NCBI RefSeq assembly: GCF_000152985.1 | Contig: NZ_CH672395.1 | Location: 661,849 to 725,848, forward strand | Source of the DNA: Leeuwenhoekiella blandensis MED217 | Lineage (GTDB): Bacteria > Bacteroidota > Bacteroidia > Flavobacteriales > Flavobacteriaceae | DNA length: 64,000 bases | Direction: 5' to 3' | Part shown: one piece after another, positions 10,001 through 18,743 of the stretch | Position numbering within the stretch: position 1 is the first letter of the stretch | How the letters are laid out: each line of letters starts with the position of its first letter | Made by a program: the position numbers and the translations under genes | The notes under the pieces: generated by a model | Seen by the model: only the letters and a program-made list of their open reading frames with translations | What the model was told of the DNA's origin: nothing | The model's database searches: none

Positions 10001-10302
10001 CCGGCTTTTTCGGTTATATCTTCAAATTTTAGATTTCCCTTGTTCAGATACAGTTGATTTTTAACCTGATTTCCTGAAAAGTAAATATCTGGCAAGCCGT
10101 CATTATTGATATCGCCAATTGCGAGTCCGCCGCCATTATAAAAATAGAGGTAGTCCAGAATATTCATATCGTCAGTTGCCTCGAGTGTATTTTTAAATGT
10201 CACCCCTGTTTTTTCAGGGCTTGGATTTAAAAATAATTCCGGCTCGTCTTTACAAGAAACCAGCGATAAACCTAAAATGAGCAGTGAGAAAAACTTATTC
10301 AT
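7066..10302 (-). CDS. FG-GAP/VCBS-repeat CRTAC1-like lipoprotein with ASPIC/UnbV domain (paralogue 1)
   Basis: The ATG at 10302 is chosen because MNKFFSLLILGLSLVSC is a clean lipoprotein signal (Cys17). The mature protein (product 1,078 residues) has seven calcium-loop motifs of the DxDxDGxxD type before residue 500 (for example DINNDGLPDIYF, DVNGDGFLDIYV, DLDNDGDLDLIT). An ASPIC/UnbV domain covers about residues 500-575 (AIGAKVYAY, RGFQAS, HFGLG, IIWPDKTSQ). Seven further FG-GAP motifs follow (DLDGDGNDDVFF to DFDNDGKEEVLA). This fits two calcium-binding beta-propellers joined by ASPIC/UnbV. It shares an 8-bp ATGAATAA overlap with the upstream paralogue. Such proteins often sit with SusC/SusD in Bacteroidota; their biochemical role is not established. 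Surface exposure is inferred. Confidence 0.85.
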   Translation of the reverse strand: MNKFFSLLILGLSLVSCKDEPELFLNPSPEKTGVTFKNTLEATDDMNILDYLYFYNGGGLAIGDINNDGLPDIYFSGNQVKNQLYLNKGNLKFEDITEKAGVAGNSDWNTGAVMGDVNGDGFLDIYVCAVVGLNGLDGYNELFINNGDGTFTERAAAYGLDLDTYSSSAAFLDYDLDGDLDIYILNHAVHTQSSFGKADLRYERNQQTGDRLMRNDGGTFTDVSEEAGIYGGINGYGLGIAVADFNLDGYPDLYIGNDFHEDDYYYINNGDGTFTEDLKNHFGHTSRFSMGSDVADLNHDGWPDLISLDMLPQDENVLKASEGDDNIQTQRLRTDRYGYHYQFTRNMLFINRDGKDYQESALLSGVAATDWSWSALFADFNQDMQQDLFISNGIPKRPNDLDYIKFVSNEQIQSKINNTGLIDTKALDLMPSGVTHNYVYEGSADLQFKDQSGKWIAKDTIVSGATAYADLDNDGDLDLITNNINASPTFYINKTDEKANYLKLKLKTQSSNTYAIGAKVYAYANGIKQFKELFTVRGFQASSEPMIHFGLGDAKTVDSVRIIWPDKTSQMLKDISANQSLVVNQENTQTFDYNRLKPKQQKLFSKVTDSLGLDFTHIEDAYSDFDREKLIPYQIGDRGPAVAVGDLDGDGNDDVFFGGSKYIPSQVFIQQDSVFVKTEFASIKKDSINEEVTAVIADFNQDGKNDLMTGTAGGDFFNRAKPLIDGLYLNDGAAFSSATMPELFDNTSVLATYDYDGDGDLDVFAGTQAITGSFGKTPVSYLLENENGSFRVVQEFKDLGMVTAAVWSDFNKDGKLDLVVVGEWMAPTFLENKNGRLTKVDLGTDNLNGLWQSVIPFDIDGDGDEDYLVGNWGKNSKFKASADAPMVMFYNDFDNNGQTETIVTTAKEGKYYPLMGLDALASQVVSFRKKYQNYRDFAGQTIEQILSKEQLETSTKLEVQTLETGYLRNDDGKFKFVALGRDFQVAPVLSFCKFDFDNDGKEEVLAAGNYFGVQPFHGRLDSFNGALIKNENTVIPGDQIGLDFARKSIRDLSILSLNGQKYLLATPNNATSQLYKLN

Positions 10303-13300
10303 TGAGCACAAAGGTTTTTGGTTTTTGATCATTAACCGAAGCGATTAAATAGGTAGTTCCATTTTTATCTTTGAAGGTAGCAAGATGCTTTACTTCTCCT
10401 TTTACGAAAAAGCCGCTCTTGTCATAATTCTGCCAAGCATAAGATGCATCACCTTCATTGAGTAATACGTTACCAAAGCTGGCATCTAGCTGAGAATATT
10501 GCGGTTTGAACTCAAAGTTGTTGCCCGCCATAATCAAATCGGCTAAACCATCTTTATTAATATCGGTCGCGACAATATCGCAAACGCATGACAATTGCGT
10601 TTGATAGGGAAGTGGCTTTAAACTGAAATTACCCTTACCATCATTTACAGCGATCATAGATTGCGCATATTTTACCGATTTTTTAATCGCATTCTGAAGG
10701 CTTTCTTTTGAGAAAATCTCGTCAATATAACGGTTTGCATAATCTGAAGCTTTGAGGTTTTGCTTTTTAAGCGAACTCATTTGCGCGGTGATCTCTTTCT
10801 TTTGATGTAACGGGTAATCCTTCCCATTTTTATGCATCGTAGTGATTTGCTCGATCGTTCCGTTGTTGTCAAAATCGTTGATGTACATAGACATTGGGCG
10901 TTGCTCAGAAGGGAGATAGTGTAGATTTTCTCCTTCATTACCCAATACTAAATCCATATCACCGTCATTGTCGATGTCAACCGCTGCGATAGTGTTCCAC
11001 CAGCCAGTTTTATCGCTTAAACTTGTTTCTTTTAGCGAAAGTCGTCTTCCTGAATTTTTATATACAAGCGGTGCACCCCATTCTGACACCGTGATCAAAT
11101 CAGCTTTACCGTCTTCGTCTATATCCAGCCAAAGTGCGTCAGTCACCATTCCTGCATCTTTGGTGTCGTAAGCCAAACGCTCGGTCGCATCTACAAAAAC
11201 ACCATTGCCGGTATTTTCTAAGAAGAGTTGTTTAGGGTCTACCCCATAAACGCCAACCACGCTGCGAGAGCCTATAAACACATCCATATCGCCGTCGCCG
11301 TCAAAATCGTAAGGCGCAACAACGCTCATATTTTGAAATGCTGAAGGCAACTCTTCGGGGGCTTTGTTGAAGTTTCCTTTGCCGTCGTTTAAATACAATC
11401 TAGGTTTTAATTGTTCTTTTTTACCTACTTCATTTCCGCCGGAAGCAACCATTAAATCCAGATCACCATCACCATCGGCATCAAAAAGGGCAGCAGCGGT
11501 GTCTTCATAAAAAGCATCTTCAGTAAATACCGACTGATTTTTGATATTCAGCTTGCCTTTGCCTTGATGTAAATACAGCGTTCCTGCGCTTCCACTAGGA
11601 GCTCCCACATAAACATCTTCATTACCATCGCCATCAACATCTCCTATAGCTAGCGCCGGACCTTCCTGCGAAAGTTTTTTAGCGATCAAACCTTCGTAAT
11701 CAAAGTCGTTATAATTGTTTTCGGTATTTGCTTTGAGCTTCTCGTTGCTTAATTCGGTAAGCAATTGAGCTTGTGGCTGTCGCTTTTTTGGAATGTAGGT
11801 TTCCGTAGCATCAGCTTGAGCTAAAGCTAAAGTTTGATCGGTCGCAACTTGGGTTAAAAGCTGTGTTTTATCATTAGGCCATAAAACGCGAAGTGAATCA
11901 ATAGTTTGCGTAGCGCCTAAACCAATTGTCATTTTATAATCTACAGAAGATTGAAACCCACGCACTGGATACAATTCCTGAAAAATCTCCTGATCATCAA
12001 AATACAAACGCACCGAAGCACCTACGGCAAATGGGTTTTGCTCCCCGCCTTTAAAGGTTAGGCTCAAATAGTGGTTTTGCGTTTGTTGCGCAGCTTCATT
12101 GCGGTAAATGAAGGTTTGCATATTTACGTTGTTCACAACCAGATCGAGATCGCCATCATTATCCAAATCCCCGTATGCTGAACCATTAGACATACTCGGC
12201 ATATCAAGTCCCCACTTTTTACCGGCATCTTCAAAAGTCAAATCTTTTTTATTGCGATATACCGCATTAGGTAGCGGCTTTTTAGGCATTTTATCAATGA
12301 TCGAATCTATCGCTTGACGCTTACCGGTCATCGCCATATTTTGAATGATCTCATTGGCAAAAAAGTCAACAAAGTCAAGATCAGTCAAATCGTGGTTGAT
12401 TCCGTTGGTGACATAGATATCACGATATCCGTCATTATCTAGGTCGACAAGGAGTCCGGCCCAACTCCAGTCGGTAGCATCTACGCCACTGTAATAGGCG
12501 GTTTCAGAAAAGGTGCCGTTACCATTATTTACTTGAAGTGTATTCTGAATAAACTGCTGATAAAAATCTTTACTCTGTTTGAGTTTGTACACATTATAAT
12601 TGTCAAACTCCATTACCGATTTTACACGCTCTTCCGGCTCGGGAAGCATATCGGTAATAAAAATATCTTGCAGTCCATCGTTATTGATATCTGCCATATC
12701 AACACCCATCGCAGATAGAGATAGGTGGGAAGTCCATTCTTTTATTTCTTCTTTAAAAGTGCCATCTTTTTGATTGATGTAGAGATAATCACGCTCGTAG
12801 AAATCATTGGAAATATAGATATCCGGATACAGGTCATTGTTGATGTCTGTGATCATCACGCCAAGGCCAAAACCAATTAAACTACCATAAATACCGGCTT
12901 CTTCACTAACATCGGTAAAAGTTCCGCCGTCGTTACGCATAAGGAGATCGCCCACACCTTTAAAAACATCAGGAACATTCTCCCAGTTTTCTGCACGCGT
13001 ATCGCGCTGCTCAGCATATCCCAAGCCGCTTACAGGAACGTTGCTGTTATTTAAAATATACACATCAAGGTCACCATCTTTATCATAATCAAAGAAACTC
13101 GCTTGCGTAGAAAATCCTGATTTTGCAAGATTAAATTCCTGTGCTTTTTCGGTAAAAGTGAGATCACCGTTGTTGATGTACAGGTCATTGTCGTGGTTGT
13201 TACCTTTCATATTTCCGGCATTGCTCACATAAATATCCAGCAAACCATCAGCATTTACATCTGCCATCACCACGCCTGTAGACCATGGCTTGTTTCCGCC

Positions 13301-13645
13301 TACACCGGCTTTTTCGGTAATGTCTTCAAACTTAAAATCTCCTTTGTTGAGGTAAAGTTTGTTCTGGCCCATATTAGCGGTCAAGTAGATGTCTGCAAGG
13401 CCATCATTGTTGATGTCTCCAATAGCAACACCACCACCATTATAGAAATTTCGGTATTTAAAAATATTGAAATCGCTCTGATTTTTGATAGCATTCACAA
13501 AGTCGATACCGGTTTCCTCGGTAGACATTGTGGTAAACAAAGTAGGCTCTTGATCAATTACAGCATCATTTTCTTGCTTATCCTGATCACAAGCAGCGAA
13601 AGCTAAACAAATACCGATAAAGTATATTTTCTTAAAACTAATCAT
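10295..13645 (-). CDS. FG-GAP/VCBS-repeat CRTAC1-like lipoprotein with ASPIC/UnbV domain (paralogue 2)
   Basis: The start is the ATG at 13645, inside an 8-bp overlap (ATGATTAG) with the end of paralogue 3. It gives a lipoprotein signal ending at Cys19 (CLAFAAC). The product has 1,116 residues with the same plan as its neighbours: seven DxDxDGxxD-type loops in the N-terminal half (one, DINNDLYPD, lacks the Gly), an ASPIC/UnbV domain at about residues 525-600 (AVGASVRLYF, RGFQSS, TIGLG, VLWPNDKTQ), and seven more loops after it. It is the longest of the three. A 44-bp stretch (12897-12940) is almost identical to paralogue 1. Expected to be exported and lipid-anchored; ligand unknown. Confidence 0.85.
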   Translation of the reverse strand: MISFKKIYFIGICLAFAACDQDKQENDAVIDQEPTLFTTMSTEETGIDFVNAIKNQSDFNIFKYRNFYNGGGVAIGDINNDGLADIYLTANMGQNKLYLNKGDFKFEDITEKAGVGGNKPWSTGVVMADVNADGLLDIYVSNAGNMKGNNHDNDLYINNGDLTFTEKAQEFNLAKSGFSTQASFFDYDKDGDLDVYILNNSNVPVSGLGYAEQRDTRAENWENVPDVFKGVGDLLMRNDGGTFTDVSEEAGIYGSLIGFGLGVMITDINNDLYPDIYISNDFYERDYLYINQKDGTFKEEIKEWTSHLSLSAMGVDMADINNDGLQDIFITDMLPEPEERVKSVMEFDNYNVYKLKQSKDFYQQFIQNTLQVNNGNGTFSETAYYSGVDATDWSWAGLLVDLDNDGYRDIYVTNGINHDLTDLDFVDFFANEIIQNMAMTGKRQAIDSIIDKMPKKPLPNAVYRNKKDLTFEDAGKKWGLDMPSMSNGSAYGDLDNDGDLDLVVNNVNMQTFIYRNEAAQQTQNHYLSLTFKGGEQNPFAVGASVRLYFDDQEIFQELYPVRGFQSSVDYKMTIGLGATQTIDSLRVLWPNDKTQLLTQVATDQTLALAQADATETYIPKKRQPQAQLLTELSNEKLKANTENNYNDFDYEGLIAKKLSQEGPALAIGDVDGDGNEDVYVGAPSGSAGTLYLHQGKGKLNIKNQSVFTEDAFYEDTAAALFDADGDGDLDLMVASGGNEVGKKEQLKPRLYLNDGKGNFNKAPEELPSAFQNMSVVAPYDFDGDGDMDVFIGSRSVVGVYGVDPKQLFLENTGNGVFVDATERLAYDTKDAGMVTDALWLDIDEDGKADLITVSEWGAPLVYKNSGRRLSLKETSLSDKTGWWNTIAAVDIDNDGDMDLVLGNEGENLHYLPSEQRPMSMYINDFDNNGTIEQITTMHKNGKDYPLHQKKEITAQMSSLKKQNLKASDYANRYIDEIFSKESLQNAIKKSVKYAQSMIAVNDGKGNFSLKPLPYQTQLSCVCDIVATDINKDGLADLIMAGNNFEFKPQYSQLDASFGNVLLNEGDASYAWQNYDKSGFFVKGEVKHLATFKDKNGTTYLIASVNDQKPKTFVLNE

Positions 13646-16600
13646 GTGCAGTCTCTTTTCTAATAAAAAGCGGTTTATCATTATTACGACCTATAATGTA
13701 AAGAAGGTCGTCTTTAATTTTCAGTTTTGAGTTGCTGCGGGCAGCGCCTCTAAGGTCAATATTGTGGTTGCCGGTATAGTTGAAACCCGTTCCTGTATTC
13801 AGCAAAAACACACCGTGTGAGGCATCGAGTCTGCCCAATTGGGTGCTGATCTCACTGTCATTTCCTAAAAGCAAGATGTCTAGTAAACCATCAGCATTAA
13901 AGTCTTCAGTGATCATTGTTTTTACACTCGAAATCTGTGCCATTTGTGGTAAAGCTTTTGCTTTAAAGCTTAAATTTCCTTGGTTTTCAAAATACGTGGT
14001 CTCAAGCGTAAATACTTGCTTTTTTTCAGCTTTTTCAAGTTTTTCTTCAGAAAGTAAATCAATGATGCCGGCTTTTGCAAAATCGTGATAGCTCAAGAAT
14101 TTCTTATTCAAGAACGGAAGCTGCTTAACCAACTCATCTTTAGTCGCCAAAACGGTTTCGGTTCCCTTATAGAAATAGGTAGTGATCGGATCTATTTTAC
14201 CGTTTTTATCAAAATCGAAACGATACAGATTCAAGGGTTTTTCAACAGAAGCGGTCAGGCGGGTATTCAAGCCCCAATTGCCGACAATCAAATCGATATC
14301 GCCATCGCCGTCAAAATCTTCAGCACGAATGCTATTCCAGAGGCCGTTTGTGTTGTTAAGACTTTCTGAGTTTAAAAGGCTTAGATTTTTACCCGAATTC
14401 ATAAAGATCATAACTGGCATCCAGTGGCCGCAGACGATGGCATCTTTAAAACCGTTGTGGTCAAGATCGACCCAGATAAGATCCTTTACATTTCCTGCGG
14501 AAGAAAAGTCGGGAGCGTAGCTTGATGTAACATCAGTAAAATTTCCATTACCGTCATTTTTAAGAAGGAATTGCTGCGGAGTAGCACCAAAGTGTTGAGG
14601 GACCAAATCGCTGGTTAAAGCAAGATCTGTGTTGCCGTCGTTATCAAAATCTACAGCAGTGATCGCTGAAGCATTAAGCGTCAAGCCTTCAAATGCATTA
14701 CTCACTTTTGTAAAACCTTCTTCCGAATTTAGGTAAAGGCGAGGCGTGAGTTGTCTTCCGCTGGTAAATTCATTCCCGCCGCTGGCAATGATAATATCGA
14801 GGAACTCGTCATTGTTGACATCAACAAGTGTCGCAGTGGTGTCTTCGTTGATCGCGTCTTCTTCACTTTTTGGGAGGAACGCTTCGGTGAAACTTCCGTT
14901 TTCTTGCTGGATGAAAATACTTGTTTGTTGCGCTTTGGCACCTAGAATCAAAATATCGTCAAGACCGTCATTATTCAAATCTCCGGTTTCTATTGTCGGA
15001 CCTGTGTTGGTGCTGGCATAAGGAACCAAAGGATCACGACTGAATTCAATAGCGTTTCCGTCTTTATGTAGAAAGTCAATTTGAGTAGTGTCTTGGACCC
15101 AAACAAGATCAGATTTGTAGGCCTTTTCAAGGCTTGATGTTGATGCGTTTTTTTCATCTAAAACAAGATCAGCCTTCACGTTTTTAATTATTTGAGATGT
15201 TCCGGAAGGCCAGAGCACTTCTAACGAGTCTAACTGCGAGGCGTTGCCTAATCCAACAAAAATGAAAGGAGCAACTGCCGACATAAAGCCTCGTGTGGTA
15301 TAGTTTTCAAAAACCTGAATATTGTCAGAACTATAAGCGGTGACTTTGGCACCAATGCCAAACGTGTTGGGTGCAGTTCCTTTAAAATGAATGGAGATTC
15401 CGCTCGTGCCTTCGGCGGTTTCCACAGTGGTGTTTTTTAAAATAGATGCCTGCTGATTGACGTTATTTACGACCAAATCAAGATCGCCGTCATTGTCCAG
15501 GTCTCCATAAGCAGCACCATTGCTGAAGGTTTTTTCATTAGAGGTCCATCGTGCGGTAACATCTTCAAAAGTGCCGTTGCCTAAATTTTTATAGGCATAA
15601 TTGGCTGCATTTATTTCTGGAAGTTTGTTGATGAATTCCATCTCAGCTTCAGACATATTTTTGCCTAAACGCTTTTGAATACTTTCGTTAGAGATGAAAT
15701 TCACAAAATCCATATCGTTTGTAGCACCTAAAATTCCGTTTGCGATATAAATATCTTTAAAGCCGTCATTATCAAAGTCGGCCATTAGAGGGCTCCAGGA
15801 CCATTCGGTTGCAGCGATACCACTTTGAAATGCCGTTTCTGCAAATCTTCCATTGCCTAAATTGAGCTGTAGGGTGTTTTGCATAAATTGGTAATCGTAA
15901 CCGTTTCTTAGCTGATTTTGATAAATAGGATAGGCATATTCATTACCCGATGCTTTCAAAACCTGAAGATCTTCGGGCAACATATCTAGACTTAAGATAT
16001 CTACATTTCCATCGTTGTTGATATCTGCAATGTCGCTTCCCATTGAAAAATGTGAAGTATGCCCAAGTAAGTTTTGTGTCGTGTTGACTTCAGAAAAGGT
16101 ACCATTTTGATTGTTGAGGTAGACATAGTCATTCTCAAAAAAGTCGTTTGCAATGTAGATGTCGGGATAACTATCGTTGTTTAAATCTGCTACGGAAACG
16201 CCTAAGCCATAACCAATTTTACTGCTGAAGATGCCGGCTTGTTGGGTTACCTCGGTAAATTTCCCATCGTCATTGCGATAAAGTTTATCTCCGCAAAGAC
16301 TGTCTGAAACCTTGCGAATCGCGGCTCTACCATAGTTTGAGTTGGGATGAACAGAATGATTGAGCAAATACATGTCAAGGTCGCCATCTTTGTCATAATC
16401 AAAAAAACTAGCTTGTGTAGAAAGCCCCGCGAAATCCAGTCCATATTCCGAGGCAGCTTCCTTAAATGTTGGAATTCCATTGGTGGTACCTTGATTGACG
16501 TAAAGTTTGTTGTGGCCTTTTAAATCCAAATGTCCGCTCACAGTACAAACATAAAGGTCTAAAAGTCCGTCTGCATTGATGTCTACTGTAGTAACACCTG

Positions 16601-16937
16601 TATTCCAAGAAGTAGATGAAGTATCTATGCCAGCATTGCCGGTAATGTCTTTAAAATGGAAATCCCCTTGATTAAGGTATAATTTATCTGATACCTGATT
16701 TCCTGTAAAATAAATATCTAGAAAACCATCGTTATTAAAGTCGGCTAGTGCTGTTCCGGCTCCATTATAAAAATAAAGATAGTTGAGAATATTGAGTTGA
16801 GGTGTGCTTTTGAGTGTGTTGGTGAATGTAATCCCAGAATCTGATACCGACTCAAATTTTGGAGTCTTGGTCTCTGTGCTGCACGATATACTTAAAGCAA
16901 GCAATACACTTAAAAGAAAAGGGTACAATCTTGTCAT
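13638..16937 (-). CDS. FG-GAP/VCBS-repeat CRTAC1-like lipoprotein with ASPIC/UnbV domain (paralogue 3, first in operon)
   Basis: This is the promoter-proximal gene of the three. MTRLYPFLLSVLLALSISC is a lipoprotein signal with Cys19. The 1,099 residues contain seven FG-GAP loops (DFNNDGFLDIYF to DLDNDGDLDLVV), an ASPIC/UnbV domain at about 512-590 (GIGAKVTAYSS, TRGFMSA, VGLGNAS, VLWPSGTSQ) and seven further loops (DLNNDGLDDILI to DFNADGLLDILL). The loops DLNNDSYPD and DVNNDEFLD lack the usual Gly. A candidate promoter lies 41-70 bp upstream of the start, and a terminator separates it from susD. The function is unknown: the propellers suggest binding of a ligand or partner protein, and no catalytic motif was identified. 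Confidence 0.85.
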   Translation of the reverse strand: MTRLYPFLLSVLLALSISCSTETKTPKFESVSDSGITFTNTLKSTPQLNILNYLYFYNGAGTALADFNNDGFLDIYFTGNQVSDKLYLNQGDFHFKDITGNAGIDTSSTSWNTGVTTVDINADGLLDLYVCTVSGHLDLKGHNKLYVNQGTTNGIPTFKEAASEYGLDFAGLSTQASFFDYDKDGDLDMYLLNHSVHPNSNYGRAAIRKVSDSLCGDKLYRNDDGKFTEVTQQAGIFSSKIGYGLGVSVADLNNDSYPDIYIANDFFENDYVYLNNQNGTFSEVNTTQNLLGHTSHFSMGSDIADINNDGNVDILSLDMLPEDLQVLKASGNEYAYPIYQNQLRNGYDYQFMQNTLQLNLGNGRFAETAFQSGIAATEWSWSPLMADFDNDGFKDIYIANGILGATNDMDFVNFISNESIQKRLGKNMSEAEMEFINKLPEINAANYAYKNLGNGTFEDVTARWTSNEKTFSNGAAYGDLDNDGDLDLVVNNVNQQASILKNTTVETAEGTSGISIHFKGTAPNTFGIGAKVTAYSSDNIQVFENYTTRGFMSAVAPFIFVGLGNASQLDSLEVLWPSGTSQIIKNVKADLVLDEKNASTSSLEKAYKSDLVWVQDTTQIDFLHKDGNAIEFSRDPLVPYASTNTGPTIETGDLNNDGLDDILILGAKAQQTSIFIQQENGSFTEAFLPKSEEDAINEDTTATLVDVNNDEFLDIIIASGGNEFTSGRQLTPRLYLNSEEGFTKVSNAFEGLTLNASAITAVDFDNDGNTDLALTSDLVPQHFGATPQQFLLKNDGNGNFTDVTSSYAPDFSSAGNVKDLIWVDLDHNGFKDAIVCGHWMPVMIFMNSGKNLSLLNSESLNNTNGLWNSIRAEDFDGDGDIDLIVGNWGLNTRLTASVEKPLNLYRFDFDKNGKIDPITTYFYKGTETVLATKDELVKQLPFLNKKFLSYHDFAKAGIIDLLSEEKLEKAEKKQVFTLETTYFENQGNLSFKAKALPQMAQISSVKTMITEDFNADGLLDILLLGNDSEISTQLGRLDASHGVFLLNTGTGFNYTGNHNIDLRGAARSNSKLKIKDDLLYIIGRNNDKPLFIRKETAHD

Positions 16938-16977
16938 AGGTTTTACGCGCAGTTTAGGGAAAATATGGAGTTTGATT

Positions 16978-17007
16978 TAAAACTAGGAGACTTCAGTTTA
17001 AAACAAA
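16978..17007 (-). promoter_or_regulatory. Candidate promoter for the three-propeller operon
   Basis: Read on the minus strand, TTTG is followed by an 18-base spacer and TAGTTTTA, one mismatch from the Bacteroidota -7 consensus TAnnTTTG. It lies between the susD terminator and the start of paralogue 3, so the propeller genes can be transcribed separately from susCD. Confidence 0.55.
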
Positions 17008-17048
17008 AACTATTTGAGAGATAAAAGTTGGATAAATCGTTTAATTTA

Positions 17049-17076
17049 AAAGGAGGGTCAAAATTGACCCTCCTTT
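17049..17076 (-). terminator. Terminator downstream of susD
   Basis: A 13-bp perfect stem (AAAGGAGGGTCAA / TTGACCCTCCTTT) with a 2-base loop lies 30 bp after the susD stop. On the minus strand it is followed by TTAAATTAAA, a modest T/A tail. It ends the susC-susD transcript or attenuates read-through into the propeller genes. Confidence 0.75.
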
Positions 17077-17105
17077 CTTATTATTTGTGTGCTAAATCTT
17101 AAGAT

Positions 17106-18731
17106 CTAGTAACCCGGATTTTGAGTCAAGTTCGGGTTAAGAATAATTTGACTTGCAGGAATAGGGAATAAGTTTCTGTTTTCATTTCCTATTTGAGAAT
17201 CTGCTTTCAATTCCCATCCTCTGGTGTATTGACCAAAACGAATCATATCATTACGTCTCCAGAACTCAGCATAAAGCTCGCGACCTCTTTCATCTAAAAT
17301 ATCTTGTTCTGTTACCGAAGTAAAAGGAGTAGCCTCACGAAGACCACGTAGCACATTCATCATCGCAGTAGGATCTTGACCTGCTCTAAACATGGCTTCA
17401 GCTTTCATCAAATACGCATCAGAATAACGGAAGAAAATCTCGTGCTCCACAAAACCTCCATAACGTGCGTTGTACTTTTGAACACGAATTCCTGTAGACT
17501 CACTGTTATTGATGAGACTAGGGTTTCCATTACCATCTGTGAAATCTCTTTTAAAGGTAAGCGGGTTTCCACCACGGTCGTTAAGTGCAGAACCGTCATA
17601 ATCATACTGTTGACCTACTAAGAATCCAAAACCAACATTTGATCCATCTGCATATCCATCATCATTAGAATCTGTAGCACCATCAAAAGAACCAGCAGGT
17701 AAACCTTCGGTAGGAACATAACCACGACGCTCTTCTTGACCAGAACCAGGAGTGTTTACGTTAGCATCACCTTCAAACATATCATAATATTCTGCAAGTG
17801 TTGCAAAACCATTCCAACCACCACCTGCAATTTCAGGTGCTTGATTATAGTGAAGACCATTCCAGATGCGGTTACCTACAGAAGTAGGAATAAACCAGAT
17901 CGTTTCATCATCTAATTCATTTCTGAAAATATCAAAGTAGTCATCTTCAATAGCATAACCTTCTGCAGTAATAGCATCTACAAGATCGATTACCTGTTGC
18001 ATATCTGCGGTAGTCGGCTCGCCGCCTACATAAATGTGTTTGTTAAGAAGCACTTTTGCCAATAAATAACGTGCAGCGGCTTTAGAAGCTCTTGCGTGAT
18101 CTGAAGTTGCTGTACCTACTCCTGATCCAGGTCCTAAAGCAGGTAAACCAGCGATAGCTGTATTTAGATCAGCAATGATATAATCTACAGCCTCTTGACC
18201 CGTGATCACTTCTGGATTGTCTAGAAGCGATGCTTCGGGATCACGAATGGGCACTTGACCAAAGTTATCCAGTACAAAAAATACCCCTAAAGCTCTTAAG
18301 AAAGAAGCTTGAGCGCGTTGCTGCTCGTTAGGATTAGATAAGTCTGATAAGGCTTGTGAAGCCGCAAACTGAGTTTGGTTCCACTGGTTGAACGTGTTTG
18401 TGATATACTGGTGATCTGTTCTCCAGTCGTGCTGGTGAAGCTGTCTCCAGATACCATTATCACCCCAGTCTGAACCTCTGGTAGGAACCAACGCAGCATC
18501 TGTTGTTACTTCACTTAATGCGAAGAAGTCAGCCTGGTTACCAATGATACCGTTTAAACTGTTATAAATTCCGTCAATGAATAGATCTACATCACCCACA
18601 CCTTGAAAGTCTGGCGATTGTCTAGAGTCTGTTTCTTCAATTTCTAGGTCTGTACAAGAAATAGCTAACCCAATGGAAAGGATTCCTACTAAAAACCTAG
18701 AAGTTTTAAAATGTTGTTTTAAATATTTCAT
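17106..18731 (-). CDS. SusD/RagB-family outer-membrane lipoprotein
   Basis: The 541-residue protein starts with a lipoprotein signal (Cys26 in GLAISC) followed by DLEIEE. It has the helical SusD plan: an N-terminal region with FIDGIYNSLNGI, FNQWNQTQFAASQALSDL and RAQASFLRALGVFFVLDNFG, and a C-terminal region with the conserved EHEIFFRYSDAYLMKAEAM and LDERGRELYAEFWRRNDMIR blocks. SusD proteins sit on the cell surface, bind the substrate and form the lid of the SusC transporter. The gene begins 12 bp after susC and is cotranscribed with it. The substrate cannot be read from the sequence; no polysaccharide-degrading enzyme is encoded next to it, which argues against a classical polysaccharide locus. 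Confidence 0.93.
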   Translation of the reverse strand: MKYLKQHFKTSRFLVGILSIGLAISCTDLEIEETDSRQSPDFQGVGDVDLFIDGIYNSLNGIIGNQADFFALSEVTTDAALVPTRGSDWGDNGIWRQLHQHDWRTDHQYITNTFNQWNQTQFAASQALSDLSNPNEQQRAQASFLRALGVFFVLDNFGQVPIRDPEASLLDNPEVITGQEAVDYIIADLNTAIAGLPALGPGSGVGTATSDHARASKAAARYLLAKVLLNKHIYVGGEPTTADMQQVIDLVDAITAEGYAIEDDYFDIFRNELDDETIWFIPTSVGNRIWNGLHYNQAPEIAGGGWNGFATLAEYYDMFEGDANVNTPGSGQEERRGYVPTEGLPAGSFDGATDSNDDGYADGSNVGFGFLVGQQYDYDGSALNDRGGNPLTFKRDFTDGNGNPSLINNSESTGIRVQKYNARYGGFVEHEIFFRYSDAYLMKAEAMFRAGQDPTAMMNVLRGLREATPFTSVTEQDILDERGRELYAEFWRRNDMIRFGQYTRGWELKADSQIGNENRNLFPIPASQIILNPNLTQNPGY

Positions 18732-18743
18732 AGTTATTTTTTA

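Noticed and set aside
13193..13606. 137-codon open frame on the plus strand inside propeller paralogue 2
   Set aside because: It lies fully within a well-supported gene with FG-GAP motifs on the other strand and has no recognisable motif, promoter or start context.
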